NCBI GenBank assembly: GCA_021396245.1
Contig: WNYE01000025.1
Coordinates: 370,335 to 434,334 of the forward strand
Direction of reading: 5' to 3'
DNA: 64,000 nucleotides
From: Sporothrix humicola
Taxonomy: Eukaryota > Ascomycota > Sordariomycetes > Ophiostomatales > Ophiostomataceae
Shown: piece after piece, positions 32,722 through 44,106 of the stretch
How positions within the stretch are numbered: position 1 is the stretch's first letter
Layout: the number at the start of each line of letters is the position of its first letter
Made by a program: the position numbers and the translations under genes
Notes under the pieces: generated by a model
Database searches by the model: none
What the model was told of the DNA's origin: nothing
Seen by the model: only the letters and a program-made list of their open reading frames with translations

Positions 32722-34397
32722 GTTGGGACACCGTGGCTTTGTATCAGGTGGGTGATAAGAAGTAGTTTTGTCTTGAAGAACAGCGCGGACTGTATTATTA
32801 AAACTGCGACAAAAGGATACCCACTTTCGTTGTAGGTATAGAGCCAAAGATCGTTCGCTGCTGTTTAAAAACAGTGAAATTTCGGCTCTGCGGCGTGGGC
32901 CATATGGCGGTGTTTTATACACAGAGAATAAACTGCCCGTGTTTGCAAACATACGTAGAAACATTGTGGCATGCTTGCAAATTGGATAACATGGACAGCC
33001 TATTGTGCACTTTCGGAGGTAGCCCATCCAGATTGTATGGTCCGTGACAGCGCACACTTGTCCTGAAATGGTCATTGGCTTATTCGCGACATAAAGTGCA
33101 CATCGTGATGGTGGTCAGAGGAGGGGAGAACAAAGCCAGCGTGGTAAAATGTCAATCAGCGTTGACAATATCAAGCAACCGACATGCATCATACTGTGGT
33201 GTGCTGAAAAGTGAGAGAAACTATTGGTCTACAGCCACCTAGAAGATGCTAATAATAGTGTGGTTGTGTGAATGCTGAGAACAAATGCAGAAGGGACGGT
33301 CTGGACGGTATTGGATCATCTTCGAGCCCAGCAGAATGCTGGACTTACTGGAATATGTTGACCTATGAATAATAATGTGCCATCCATTCTGTAATTTCCA
33401 GAAATCATACCTGTTGCGGGTCTTCCTTTTTTCCACACACACTCTCTCTCCTAGTGTCCTATTTGTCTCGGAGCAATACCTGTAATATGCAGTGGCAGGT
33501 GTGCAAGGCTGTTTGTCGTGGCCGATGTTTGAGCACTATGTTCGTTCCAATGTGCTAAAAGTTGCAAGATCTCTGGGCTTTTGCGACCAGGAGGATAGCT
33601 AATTTACTGATATAGCCAGACATGCTTGTGCACAAGGCGGCAAAACTGGTTTGCTTCCAAGCAACGATCTACATGTAACTATCCGCCTCGCTATGTAATG
33701 ATGTTCAACGGTGGCAGGGACACTCTTCGTAGTGGTGCTTTCAATGAAGGAAATCTGCACGACGAATGTGAGATGCGGTAATATGGAGTACTGATCTACT
33801 AACGTATCGGCTCTTCCCGAGCTTAGCTCCTGGGATTTACTGTTCTGAATATATTACGGGGATATTCACTTTCAATCGTTGAAAGCTGATTAGGGTTCAC
33901 CAATACTAACCCAACCTCGATGATGATTTCCCTACGGAACCGATGTTTAAGTGTTGTAGGTTTTGTAAAGCCGACGGGATCATAGTTAACTGCTAATTCA
34001 GTTGATACAGCGGCTCGATGGCTGCAAGGGGTACTTGGTAAATGGAGTCCAAAATCAGGTACATACATTGGAAGAATGAAACATAATAACAGCGCATGGC
34101 AAATAAATTGGACTGTGATTGAACTACCTAACGTCCCCGTGTTGTGCCTCTGGTCCGTAGCTATCAAAGATGCGACGGTGCGTAAAAAGACGCTTTTCAG
34201 CGTTACCCCTCATCCCTGGCCAGCACCGATTTGCACATTTAACAGCTATATGCCAAGCTGGAAATTATGTGCACCATGTTTTCAGCACCAACCATATTTA
34301 TTTGGGCCCTCTAACCCAGGAGAGTTGCGCTCCATCTTTCGTGACCGACGCAGACCATTGGTGGCCCTCAACAGGTTTAATTCCTGTCGCCTGCCAT
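32722..34397. other. Gene-poor interval
   Basis: No gene is supported. At 34371-34387 a five-base stem with seven-base loop resembles a tRNA T-arm but no tRNA can be built around it. Short frames lack domains. Confidence 0.45.
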
Positions 34398-34910
34398 TTA
34401 CTGGCTGATGGCCTCTGGCCACACACCACAGTAGATGACTGGCCCACCACACACAATGCAGCATGTACCCAGAGGCATATCCCGGGCGTCGAAGCCGGGT
34501 GCCATGCTAATCAGCACAACATGCGGTGCCTGGCATTGAGCGTAAAGGTCCTCGGACACTGTGATTGTGCCAGGGGTCCATGTGGTGGCCCAGGCGTCAA
34601 GCATTGCTTTGTCCTTTGGTCCCTTTTTGCCGTGCTTTTGCGACCGTCCACTCCGTTTTCCAGGGTCGGTTGCGGGGGTGTAGGAAAATGATTCGGCAGC
34701 TCTGCTGCTAACAGCGTTGGCTGAGTTGGTAATACTGTGATCTAGCAGGCTGGAAGACCTGCCAATAATAGTAGTCAGTAACTGGTGCACTTTCTACCGC
34801 AGAACTAGCTGGACATCTTGACGACGAGAAAGTGCAAATGTGACGGCGAAGACTTACGGCTCAGCCTGCTGACGGCCACCATCTGTAGAGTTGCTGATTG
34901 ATCGAGACAT
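34398..34910 (-). CDS. Array gene E: orphan short protein with an internal copy of the shared motif
   Basis: Unrecognised family. Exon 1 is 34910-34858 (MSRSISNSTDGGRQQAE) with a phase-2 GTAAGT donor; exon 2 is 34758-34398 after a TTGGCAG acceptor; 137 residues. A basic stretch (GKRSGRSQKHGKKGPKDK, about residues 50-67) precedes the motif, which reads LDAW at its head and ITVSEDLYAQCQAPH at its end (34521-34601). Unlike the other members, about 40 residues follow it, including four Cys (GTCCIVCGGPVIYCG) that might bind a metal. Splicing is canonical and removes 99 bp. An inverted-repeat copy lies about 350-390 bp upstream of the ATG. Confidence 0.7.
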
Positions 34911-37239
34911 ATTGTGGGAAGGGCCTCTTAACTGTCGCGCAGAGTGAATCGTGGAGCATTCTTTTGAGTTTAATCGTGTGAGATGCGGTCGGGCACTTCA
35001 TGAGGCGATTGGACGTTTATGACAAAAATATGAAGAAAGTTAATGGTCCTGGGCTGCTTTTGGCAGATTGGTTTTGAAAGTGCTGTAATGCCAAGTAAAA
35101 AATTGAAAAGAGGACAATGGTCGACATTTATGTAAACCTGGTATATGTGGCCGATTGTTTTCTTCTGCTTCAAACTTCTGACTCTTCGTTTCACAGATCG
35201 GGCCTTGCCTTGAAACTTTTCTTTAATAACACTGCGTGTTGAGTGCGTGCATACGCCAGTCAGGCTCGCAGAAAAAAAGTGCGAACCATCAATGCGAACC
35301 TGCGGCTCAACGACAACATTTCATACACCCTCGTTACTGGCGCTTGAGCCCAATGGAAACTAAAAGAATCATGCGATAGATATTTATAGAATGTTAATCA
35401 TTGATTGGAAACTTTACACATCAGTTGTATGAACGTCTACTGATTTTTAATCAAGGATGAATTTAAATCTTGGAATTTGTTGTATTAATTGAAAGTTATG
35501 GCTGGCTGCAAGATGCACTGATCCGAATGCATCAATTGGGACAGCAGGGCTCTAACGTGAAAGCACGACATCGGTGTATCATCACGTGAATTTGTGCATG
35601 CGAGATAAAACAAAACAAGTGACAATAAAGAGGAGCCTAACAATAAGTCTACGCTTAATGAGTTAGTATATTTTGAAGAAGGCCAAAAACAAAATAAATA
35701 ACTATACTTCAAAAATTAATCAAAGGTAGGCTAGGATTGGCAAGGCAGAGAAATAAGGCGCATGTAGAATACCCCAGCCGGTCTCACAGGATTTCTCCAA
35801 TTCTTGGTGCTACACAGCAGCATCAGGTCCATTTGGTCAACTAGGTTCGGAGACACCATTCTCCCACAGATAAGGCGTGGTCAATTGTATTATTGTCGCA
35901 AAATCGAGACGAATAGTAGCCTTTAGTATGATATGTTATTTTTCGAGCAAACGAACGACGGCCCATTTTGATCGCGGGCGCGCAGGCTTTCTTTTTGTCT
36001 CTATTTGTGTCTTGGAAAAGGGTTGTCCAAACCTGTAGAGAATCAGCAAGAAGCAAAGCAAAGAAGCCAGATTAGTCACATCAACCGTTTTAGCTATCGA
36101 AACGTTTAAAATATTCAAAATGTACGGGTTGGGCAGAAATGAGACGAAATTTACAAATTTGGAAAATAGGCGATTCGGTCAAGTTCCGTAGAGAAAAAGA
36201 ACAGCCCATGGCTGGCCTTGTACGGAAAAAGTCGGGATTGGTCAAATGGTGTACGATTGCGACGTACATACCGCGCCTTGTAAACAAAATCCTGATAATG
36301 CCAAAGCTGTGTTGAGTTGAGCAACCCGGACTCATGTCAAGCCAGTTTGGGCAGACCGATGCTAGAATATCCAGCCTTGTGAGACGATGACCAGTTTCCA
36401 ACTTCGCATGAGAAAAATCTATCTACAAGGCGGCCTACTTTGGGCACCTTTTGGATGCCTTGATGCCTTTTTCCCGTCCACATTCACACACAAAAACAAC
36501 CGAATCATGTATATTTTTCTCTTCTTATTAGACACGATCTATTTTGCCTGCTTTATTTGGCTTCTTTTTTTTTTTTTCCGCCTTCTTCGGTTTATAGTTA
36601 TTTGATACGTAGCGCCTCGGCATAAAGTAGGGCCACGTTTGTTCCACGGCATATGCATAGTCAACGGTAGAAAATGGGCGGGCCTAGTTATTTGCCTGGA
36701 TCCAAGCCCAATGCCCCCCCTCGCAGACGATAATTGGACAGGAATTTCAATGTGATGGATGGGTCGACACGCTGTTCCAGAAATGGGTTTCCATCCACTC
36801 ATACTCGGAGCGCTTATGAGACTTTAGACGAGCATCACATATACCCATTTAATCCACCAGTTTGTTATTGTCTATCTAATTTGAACGAAAGCAAAATACT
36901 ATTATAATTCAGCTTCATCTCTAGAGACAGAAACCAAAACCATAACATAAGAAAAGCGACTTAAAGTTGAATACCTTCACCAAGGGCAGGCCGTAGAGTA
37001 AGAAACCCAGAATCCACCGCATGAAAAACCACCGCCGAAATACGCGCCATAACCCATGGCTGGTTTAAACTGTTGTTGCAATCAAAACCCTGTCGTATCT
37101 AGCACAGAGACCTGTCCGTCGAGCCTAAATGGTGAGCAGATACATCAAACATTCTTCATCGCGAGCATTTGAAATAAAAGCAAAGAAAATCTCAAAAGCA
37201 GGCTATCTCACAATATGTCTAGGCGATAGGCTTGACACA
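34911..37239. other. Gene-poor interval
   Basis: No gene is supported over 2.3 kb. Inverted-repeat copy 4 is at 35261-35304. The rest is AT-rich with short frames only. Confidence 0.5.
35261..35304. repeat. TTCGCA/TGCGAA inverted repeat, copy 4 (three half-sites)
   Basis: CAGGCTCGCA, spacer, TGCGAACCAT, then a third half-site TGCGAACCTG. The bases after it (GGCTC..C.ACA..AT.TTTCATA pattern) match those after copy 3, showing the two are diverged copies of a longer unit. Confidence 0.6.
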
Positions 37240-37893
37240 TTAAGCCTGAGCGCCCTTTTCGTTTGTGGCTGAATCTGCCTGGAATTTGGCAAAAAGAGCC
37301 TCATTGGTGCCCAACGAGCCGTACTGCAGCGTATTGAGCCACAGGTCGAGGTTGATTGACACTGCAGCTGAGGAGTCGGCCGGAGCGGTATTGGCAATGG
37401 TGGTAGCATTGTGGCCAGTTGGAATGAGGCCTTCAAGACTGCTGTAATTTCCGGCTGTCATTCCAGGTTGGTTGGTCTGGTCACTGTAAGATGGGAGGAA
37501 GAAGTAAGCTCGTGGTCTGATTGGCTGAATTCTGGTGCGTAAACAAAAGTGCAGAAATAGGGTGTACGTCAGGAAGAATAATTTTGTGCCCAATGAAAAC
37601 CGTATAAAATCTACTTAAATGTGTCTAGGAGTGCCCATGGGAAATAACTGACTTCACAACGTGCGTGGAAAGTGATGGAAGGTTTGGAAAGGGAGTATGG
37701 TCTGGAAGGATCATGGATGTGCAGCCGTACTGTGTCAAAAATCTTTTTCCACAACCAATTAATGATTGAACCCCCGTGGGGCGAGCAATCAAATATATGA
37801 GAGATCTGTCTGTGATAGAAAATGAAGGGCAGAAAGAACATATATACCGGTTTGACCGTCGAGGTCGATGTTGCTGTGGACCGAGTGAGGCAT
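37240..37893 (-). CDS. Array gene F: orphan short protein with the shared C-terminal motif
   Basis: Unrecognised family. The last exon, 37483-37240, is well supported: it begins after a CTTACAG acceptor with the same first bases (TGAC) as exon 2 of gene B, and encodes about 81 residues ending LDLW...GSLGTNEALFAKFQADS (37270-37350) plus nine residues. Its frame requires a phase-2 junction like the other members. The best first exon, 37893-37848 (MPHSVHSNIDLDGQT, donor GTATAT), ends in phase 1, so either a middle exon is missing from my model or that start is wrong. The C-terminal portion is convincing; the 5' end is not. Confidence 0.5.
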
Positions 37894-38929
37894 GTTGATT
37901 ATGCGTGGCTGGCGGGAGACGAAACAATAAAAAAATGCGAGGTCTCGTCACATCTCATTTCTGAACCAGGACACCTAATGAGGTAAAAAAGTCTTAACTG
38001 GTATGGGTGGGACAGTTGATGCTCGACCGACAAGGATAGAAAATAGTTAATATAGGTGTGAGTTTGCTTTGATTCTAGAATTCATTTTCCCACCGAGTGG
38101 GACTATATATTGCTATTTATATCAAGAATCAATAGCCCTGAGCGCCTCGCTCATCTCGAGGTTATAAAATAACTTGGAAAATGTCCAAAAGTATAAGTGC
38201 GAGAGAGCATGAGGAGGCACGCCCACGCCAGTTTGGACAATGTGGCATTTTCACTGGACAAGAGAAGGCATCCTTGCAAATATTGTGCAATAAAACTTCT
38301 GTGGACAGGGCATAGCTTCTTCTGTGGCTCTCGTTTGATGAGACTTTTCACGATGAGATCATTGTGATTAAACGGTATGAAAATGGCGACGACTGTACCA
38401 ATCTGGAACCTCTAACAAGTCACAAACACGGTTGCCTTCACGCGGGTGCACTTGGTCTCACTGTATGGCCATATCGTGGCGAATTCCACCACATATTGTT
38501 GTGGTGATGTGAAAAGTGAACGCATATCATAGGTGTTAAACATCATTGTCTGCAGCTCACTAATAACACTAATTTAACGAACAATCGACCCGGCTTCAAG
38601 CACCAAACATAAAACCCTAAACACATAAAGGAGAATCTTCATAATGGCCGAATTACTCAACCAACGTGAAGGAAAGAAACATAACAACAGAGGTGGTTAA
38701 AGGACAGACGTAAGACGAAGAACAGGCGATGTGGTTATGTAATTAGATCGATATTACGTAAGCAGGGTACAGACGGCTTGGTGCCTCCGGGCGGGCTAAA
38801 TTTCATTCATTCATTCGCATATTAATATCCCCGCATTATTCTCCGCACTCCCAATGCGATAGGTAAATAAGAGACCGCTAGGAACAATATCTGTTCGACA
38901 ACTTTAATCACGTCCATATTTCTTTCAAA
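37894..38929. other. Intergenic, promoter side of the Zn2Cys6 gene at 38.9 kb
   Basis: No gene is supported. This is the right end of the AT-richer array region and the upstream region of the next Zn2Cys6 gene. Confidence 0.5.
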
Positions 38930-41098
38930 ATGGAGCCAGAGGACGACCTGTACTCAAGGGAATACAGTCTCTCGGGCGAGCATCCCGCCAAGCGCCGCCA
39001 CCGAAGCGCTGTGGCGTGTCGGAGATGCAAGAGCCGCAAGCAACGGTGCGACAACGAGTTTCCGTCGTGCTCCAACTGTGTCAATGCCGGCGAGTCTTGC
39101 AAATACGGCAACAACCAGATGTACCCAGCAGAGTATGTGCGGTCCTTGGAGAGGCAGATTGCCGAGATGAAGGGTGCATTAGCAGCGAGAGAGATGGACA
39201 CCGCTGGCAATCAACGCTTCGGCGACAATGAGCCACACAGCCCGCGTGAATCTACGAATCGAGACTCGACGACTGTTTCGCTAGAGGATACTGTTACTGT
39301 TCACGAAGAAGCTGAGCCATGCCTCGAGGCAGGCGTTGGATTTGTGGCCCTGTCACCCAACTCGTATCTTGGGACATCGAGCGGATTTCCACTGGCCAAA
39401 CTTATCAAGTCGACGATCAACGTCCCACCCACAGCGTCACCCACAGCGCTGTTCCGACAGGAGACAGAGACCACACGACGGAGTGATACTCTGTCCTCAT
39501 CACTCATGGCGCCTTCGAATGCAAGTACAAGGCAGCAAGACAACAGCACAGCCGTGGTCTCAGCCGATATGCCAAGCGACGAGATCGCCGACAAACTCAT
39601 CGAGGCTTACTATGTCCGAGTGCACCCCAAGCACGCCTTTCTGCCCAAGAGACGCGTTGAGGCACTAAACAAACGCAGAGCAAATCTTCGGCCGGCACAC
39701 GAGTCGCCTGGATACCGGGGCCCCGACCGTCTTGACTATGTGATCCTGCACCTGGTGTATGCCATTGGGGCACGATACTTGCAGCTCGCCAACGATCACG
39801 ACTGCCCGAATCCAGAAGTAAGTGAATTCTACTTCTTACTCTTCTTACTCTTCTGTTTCGTCTGACTGACATAAGAGGCTCATCATGCTGCTGCATTGGG
39901 CGATATGGATGCGATCTTGAACGTGCAGAGCCTCGAGAATCTCGAAGCCATGCTGCTGCTCTCCATGTATCAGCTGCGGTCGCCCACTGGCCCAGGTATT
40001 TGGTGGATGATTGGCACGACAATGCGGCATTGCCTCGACAGTGGGCTTCATCGAAAATCAAACAACTCGCCTCCCATGCTAGACCAACGGCGGAAGCGCA
40101 TTTTCTGGACAGCGTACATGCTGGAGCGCTCGGTCGCACGCACGGTGGGCCGGCCTTGTGCCGTGGCAGACTGGGAGATTGATGTCGAGTTACCGGCCAA
40201 CATTGACGACGGTCTGGAAACGGACGAGGAAATTCGCAACGCCTTGGCGGCCGCCGAGACACACCCGCACCAGATCACGCCGCTCACGGCCGCCATCCAT
40301 ATCGTCGAGATGCAGCGGCTCGAGTCGCGCATCTCGCGAACAGTATGCAGAGTCGACAAGCCGCTTCCCTCCATTGGCGACCCGAAGATTACCAAATTGC
40401 GGCAGGCCCTCGAGGAGTGGAAAACCACGATCCCCCAGGTCCATACCCAAAACGCCAGCCCCAGCCCCTATACCTCGACCGTCTACCACATGGCCCAGTA
40501 CCACAAAGCCCTGCTGCTGCTCTTCCTTCCCTTCCTGCCGTCCCTCACGCCGGCACACCCCGAGTTCCGCCAGGTCATCTACTCGGCCGGCCAGATCTGC
40601 CAGCTCTACAAGCGCCACCACGAGAACCAGTCGTACATCTCGTACTCGTTGCTGGCCCTGCACGCCACGTTCGTGGCCGGCCTCGTCATGGTGTACTGCT
40701 TCTGCCAGGACCCGTCCGTCTTTGATGTTCAGTTTAGCAGCGACATCCGCGCCTGCAGCGCGCTGCTATACACCATCTCGGAGCGCTGGACGGCCGCTCG
40801 CAAGGTGCGCAGCGCATTCGAGAGTCTTGTTGCCGCCACCATTGAGGCTTACGACCCAACTGCGCCCCGCAGGGATACCAATACCATACAGACTACACAG
40901 ACTACACAGACTACATCACAGCCCGCAGTAGAAGTAGAACCGGTCCTTCCAGGAGTAGCCAGTCTGGGCACCAACCTCGACACCGGCGTATGGGACAGCT
41001 TCGAGTCCGTGCTCGAGGACTACCAGATCAACACGGAGACGTGGATGCAGGACAGTATCTTTTTGGCCATGGATGCATTCCCACCAGACAATTTTTAG
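38930..41098 (+). CDS. Zn2Cys6 transcription factor with coiled coil and fungal-specific regulatory domain
   Basis: Nuclear regulator of 702 residues. Exon 1 is 38930-39817 and exon 2 is 39878-41098; the 60-bp intron has GTAAGT and AAGAG ends and sits in phase 0 between NPE and AHHAA. The cluster is Cys30, 33, 40, 47, 50, 57 (CRRCKSRKQRC, then CSNC). It is followed at once by a heptad-like segment (YVRSLERQIAEMKGALAAR), the usual dimerising coiled coil of Gal4-type factors. The middle-homology region includes YQLRSPTGPGIWWMIGTTMRHCLDSGLHR and RKRIFWTAYMLERSVA. Near the C-terminus a short Thr/Gln repeat (TTQTTQTTSQ) marks a small coding tandem repeat. It is convergent with the esterase gene, 94 bp apart, making it a plausible regulator of that enzyme (inference). 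Confidence 0.92.
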
Positions 41099-41192
41099 AA
41101 TTTAGATTGAAATCGCACGCAGATGACAGTTCTTGTAATACAGTCATGCCTTACATGCCCTTATTCCGTTTACGGGGTTGCTACCTAAAATA

Positions 41193-42917
41193 CTAAAATA
41201 GACCAACCTTCCACGCATTGGGCCTTTGGATATACGTTTCGGCAAAGCCAGAAGTGGCCTCACAGCTAAAGGTGCCGGTGGCATCCCAAACCGGCGCAGA
41301 CGGCCACATGCAAACGGTGTCTTGAGTACTGGATCCGCTCTGCGTCGTTCCGTTGAGCGTGTCCGGTGCTATGCCGCGCTCCACCCAGTCAATCAGCTGC
41401 GCAATAGCGTACTGTGGAAACGGCCCATGTGGCTCGGCGGGGTTGATGCTGCAGTGGTCGGCACCGGGCACCTGGAAGTAGCGGTAAAATTCCTGAATTT
41501 GTGAGTAGTTGGCGTTGGCGCCAAACATGTGGCGCCGCACGTCTTCGTAGTACGAGGCCGACATCATGGTCGGCAGCAGCTGGTCCTGCGTGCCGTGCCA
41601 TGTAATGGCCCTGCCACCAGCGGCCTGGAACTCGCTCAGATCGGGCCACGCCGACGATGTCCAGCCACCAATGAGACGGAAGAGGCTGGAGATATTTTGG
41701 TAGACAAGGTCTGTAGAGACTTCAGTGAAGTTGATGACCGGCGTGGCTGTGTTCTGTGCCCAAAACATCTGGTAGACATCCGTAAAGTATGAAAAGGAAC
41801 CCAGGTCAAAGGACTGCGTCTCGTTGTTCCACACGGTGCCGCCGTTGCCTGTCCAGTCGATGCCCAAGTTGTAGGAAAACCAGGTGCGTTCGCCATTTTT
41901 TAGCAGCGGGCCCTTGTACAGTGTCATCACCAGCCGTGCGTCGGCCTCGCTCACCGTGCCGCTTGTCGGCGCACCAGGTCCGCCTTGCGTGCAGTTTGAC
42001 CACACGGTGCCGATGCTGTTGGAGATGTTGTAGGTGCACATGTCGGGACGGGACACGACGCCATCCTGAAGCCCATCGGCGGCATCACATGCAGCGATAA
42101 TGTCTTTTTGAACAGCGACAAATGCACAGGGATCCATAATGTGATGCATCTGTGCCATTGTCCACGCCGCAAAGTTTTGGATTGGCTGCGTCAGGGGCAG
42201 ATAGATACCGGGTGCTGCGGCGATGACACCGTCGTAGTCTCTTGGGTATGTCTGGATGGCTTTGAGACCTTCACGGCCACCCTCGGAGCAGCCAAAGTAA
42301 TACGTCTTGATCTGCTCCGCAGTGACATTGTAAAATGCGGACGCGAGCTGCCGCGCATTTGTCACCATCTCATGGTTGGCCAAAAACGCATAGCTCTCGA
42401 GGTGCGACCATGCAATGGTTCCATTGCCGCCGGCCTGGAGGATGTCCGAGTTGAGTGCAGACGTGGGCCCCCCAAAACCACCATCCGTGTAGACCGAGAC
42501 GGCGCCATAGGAGAGGCCACCACCCATCGAGCTCGCACCACTGTTGGACCATCCGCCTCCACCAGTCGCCAAGACGCGGTTTTTGTAGTCAACTGGATCG
42601 GGTAACCAGAACTCATTGATGATCTTGATCGTCAGATATTGTGCATCAAATGGCGTACGCATTCAAGAAGAATGGGCGAGACTTACACTGTCTTTGAGAT
42701 TGATGTGGCCATACGTAATCGAGACATTGCAAAAGTCAAGCCCGGTGTACTCTGGCCACGCTGGTCCGGACCCCGGCGTATTGGTGTAATTTGTCACCAG
42801 TGTGGCTGCCAGGTTGGCTTTGTGGTACACCACTGACTCGAGAGCCGTAAAGCCTGCAAAGAGAGGTGCCAGGTGCGCTGTGGTGCACAGAGCTGCAAGT
42901 TTTGTGTTGTAAGCCAT
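41193..42917 (-). CDS. Tannase/feruloyl-esterase-family hydrolase
   Basis: Alpha/beta hydrolase of the fungal tannase and feruloyl esterase family, which splits ester bonds of gallic or hydroxycinnamic acids in plant material. Exon 1 is 42917-42687 and exon 2 is 42623-41193; the 63-bp intron has a GTAAGT donor, a CTGAC branch site and a CAAG acceptor. The 553 residues are normal for the family. The catalytic triad is visible: Ser190 in YYFGCSEGGREG, Asp424 in WHGTQDQLLP and His467 in GADHCSINP. The calcium-loop type segment CDAADGLQDGVVSRPDMC and the early ATGGGGW turn are also present. The N-terminus (MAYNTKLAALCTTAHLAPLFAGFTA) is only a weak signal peptide, so secretion is uncertain. Tannase versus feruloyl esterase cannot be told from sequence. 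Confidence 0.9.
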
Positions 42918-44106
42918 GTTGTTGATGCGTCAAATTTCAATAGAGAAGAGGCTACCCGAGATCGTCAGTTTGGAGTCACAGTACGAGCTAAGGAAATACA
43001 TTAATGTACTTATACTAATAAGGTCTCCAAGTCTATGTCTGTTTCTACAACGGACAATCCAGTTGTCTGGAATTCTCTCGCATGTTCACATCCGGTATTT
43101 GGATTCCCCGCCAAACTTCTCTGCATTGTTTCTGTTGATCTCATGCGTAAGAATCACCTTCCGCGTGGGACTCCGTCGGGTGCAAAGTCCAGCCCGAAAA
43201 AACGGACCTTTATCAAAAGTATGGTGACGTCTGACGTATGCATTAAAGAAATCACAGCTAACGAAGAAAGGTCACATCAAAAAATCCAATCAAATAGTGA
43301 CAGGCATGTTTTTCAGTCTGTCTCATTGTTATATTGGCGCTTCCATCACCATATGTTTACGTGCATGTGCGTCTTATCGGCTCTGCCATCGGCACTACCG
43401 ATGAAGCACAGCAAAACGGCAATTCCGTCAGGACCCGCACCCCCGCCTCCGCAATGCGACCCACAACAATTATTAGCGTATCTCTGCATGGCAACTTTAC
43501 ATGAAAACTGGGGTAGGTCTCTGTTGTCTCGTCGTCCAAGTGTGATCTCGTTATTTTGTACGTCGTATCAATCTGATAGTTACAAAATGAGTGGCACGTC
43601 CTGGTGGAAGATTGCATCCGGTTTGTCAGACCAATCATGTCATGGGATCGTCCGTTTTTTTGGGGGGTCGATTGCACGCTTCTACATCTGGGCACCAAGT
43701 CTTTGAATCATCTGGGTGTCATCCGGTACATCCAAACTTGTCTTGCTCGGCAACCCTGCTCAGATTGCAAACCAACAAAAGAGCGGGGAGCTTCGAGTTT
43801 CGAGTTTCGAGCGTTACTCTGATGCTGACAACGCCCCTAGTTCTTGCTGGCCATTGAAAAATAATAGGCATTTTAGACGAGAAAGTCGGGCTACAAAGCA
43901 CAGCCCGCGTCCATCTCGAGCTTTACTTTACTGTTCGTCGGTCCAGGCCATCCGACGCTCCGTCCACGAGTATTTCAACGTCTGTCAGTCCGCGTGTTTA
44001 TGTTTCTCGTCTACTCTGCGCTATTTATTTTTCTTTTTCTTTTTCTATATCTTTTGTCTTTCTCAATCTTATTTGTCCCTGGCCATATTGTCCATTCCAC
44101 ATCGCC
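42918..44106. other. Divergent promoter region, esterase and sugar transporter
   Basis: About 1.2 kb between divergent start codons. A 223-codon frame at 43035-43706 (plus) has no domain and biased composition, and I do not call it a gene. The arrangement allows joint control of esterase and transporter. Confidence 0.45.

Noticed and set aside
34371..34387. tRNA T-arm-like stem-loop (ACAGG, seven-base loop, CCTGT)
   Set aside because: No acceptor stem, anticodon arm or A-box in proper spacing.
16432..37893. Mating-type locus hypothesis for the orphan array
   Set aside because: No alpha-box or HMG-box protein and no SLA2 or APN2 neighbour is visible.
43035..43706. 223-codon plus-strand frame between esterase and sugar transporter
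   Set aside because: No domain, biased composition and only position in its favour; probably chance.
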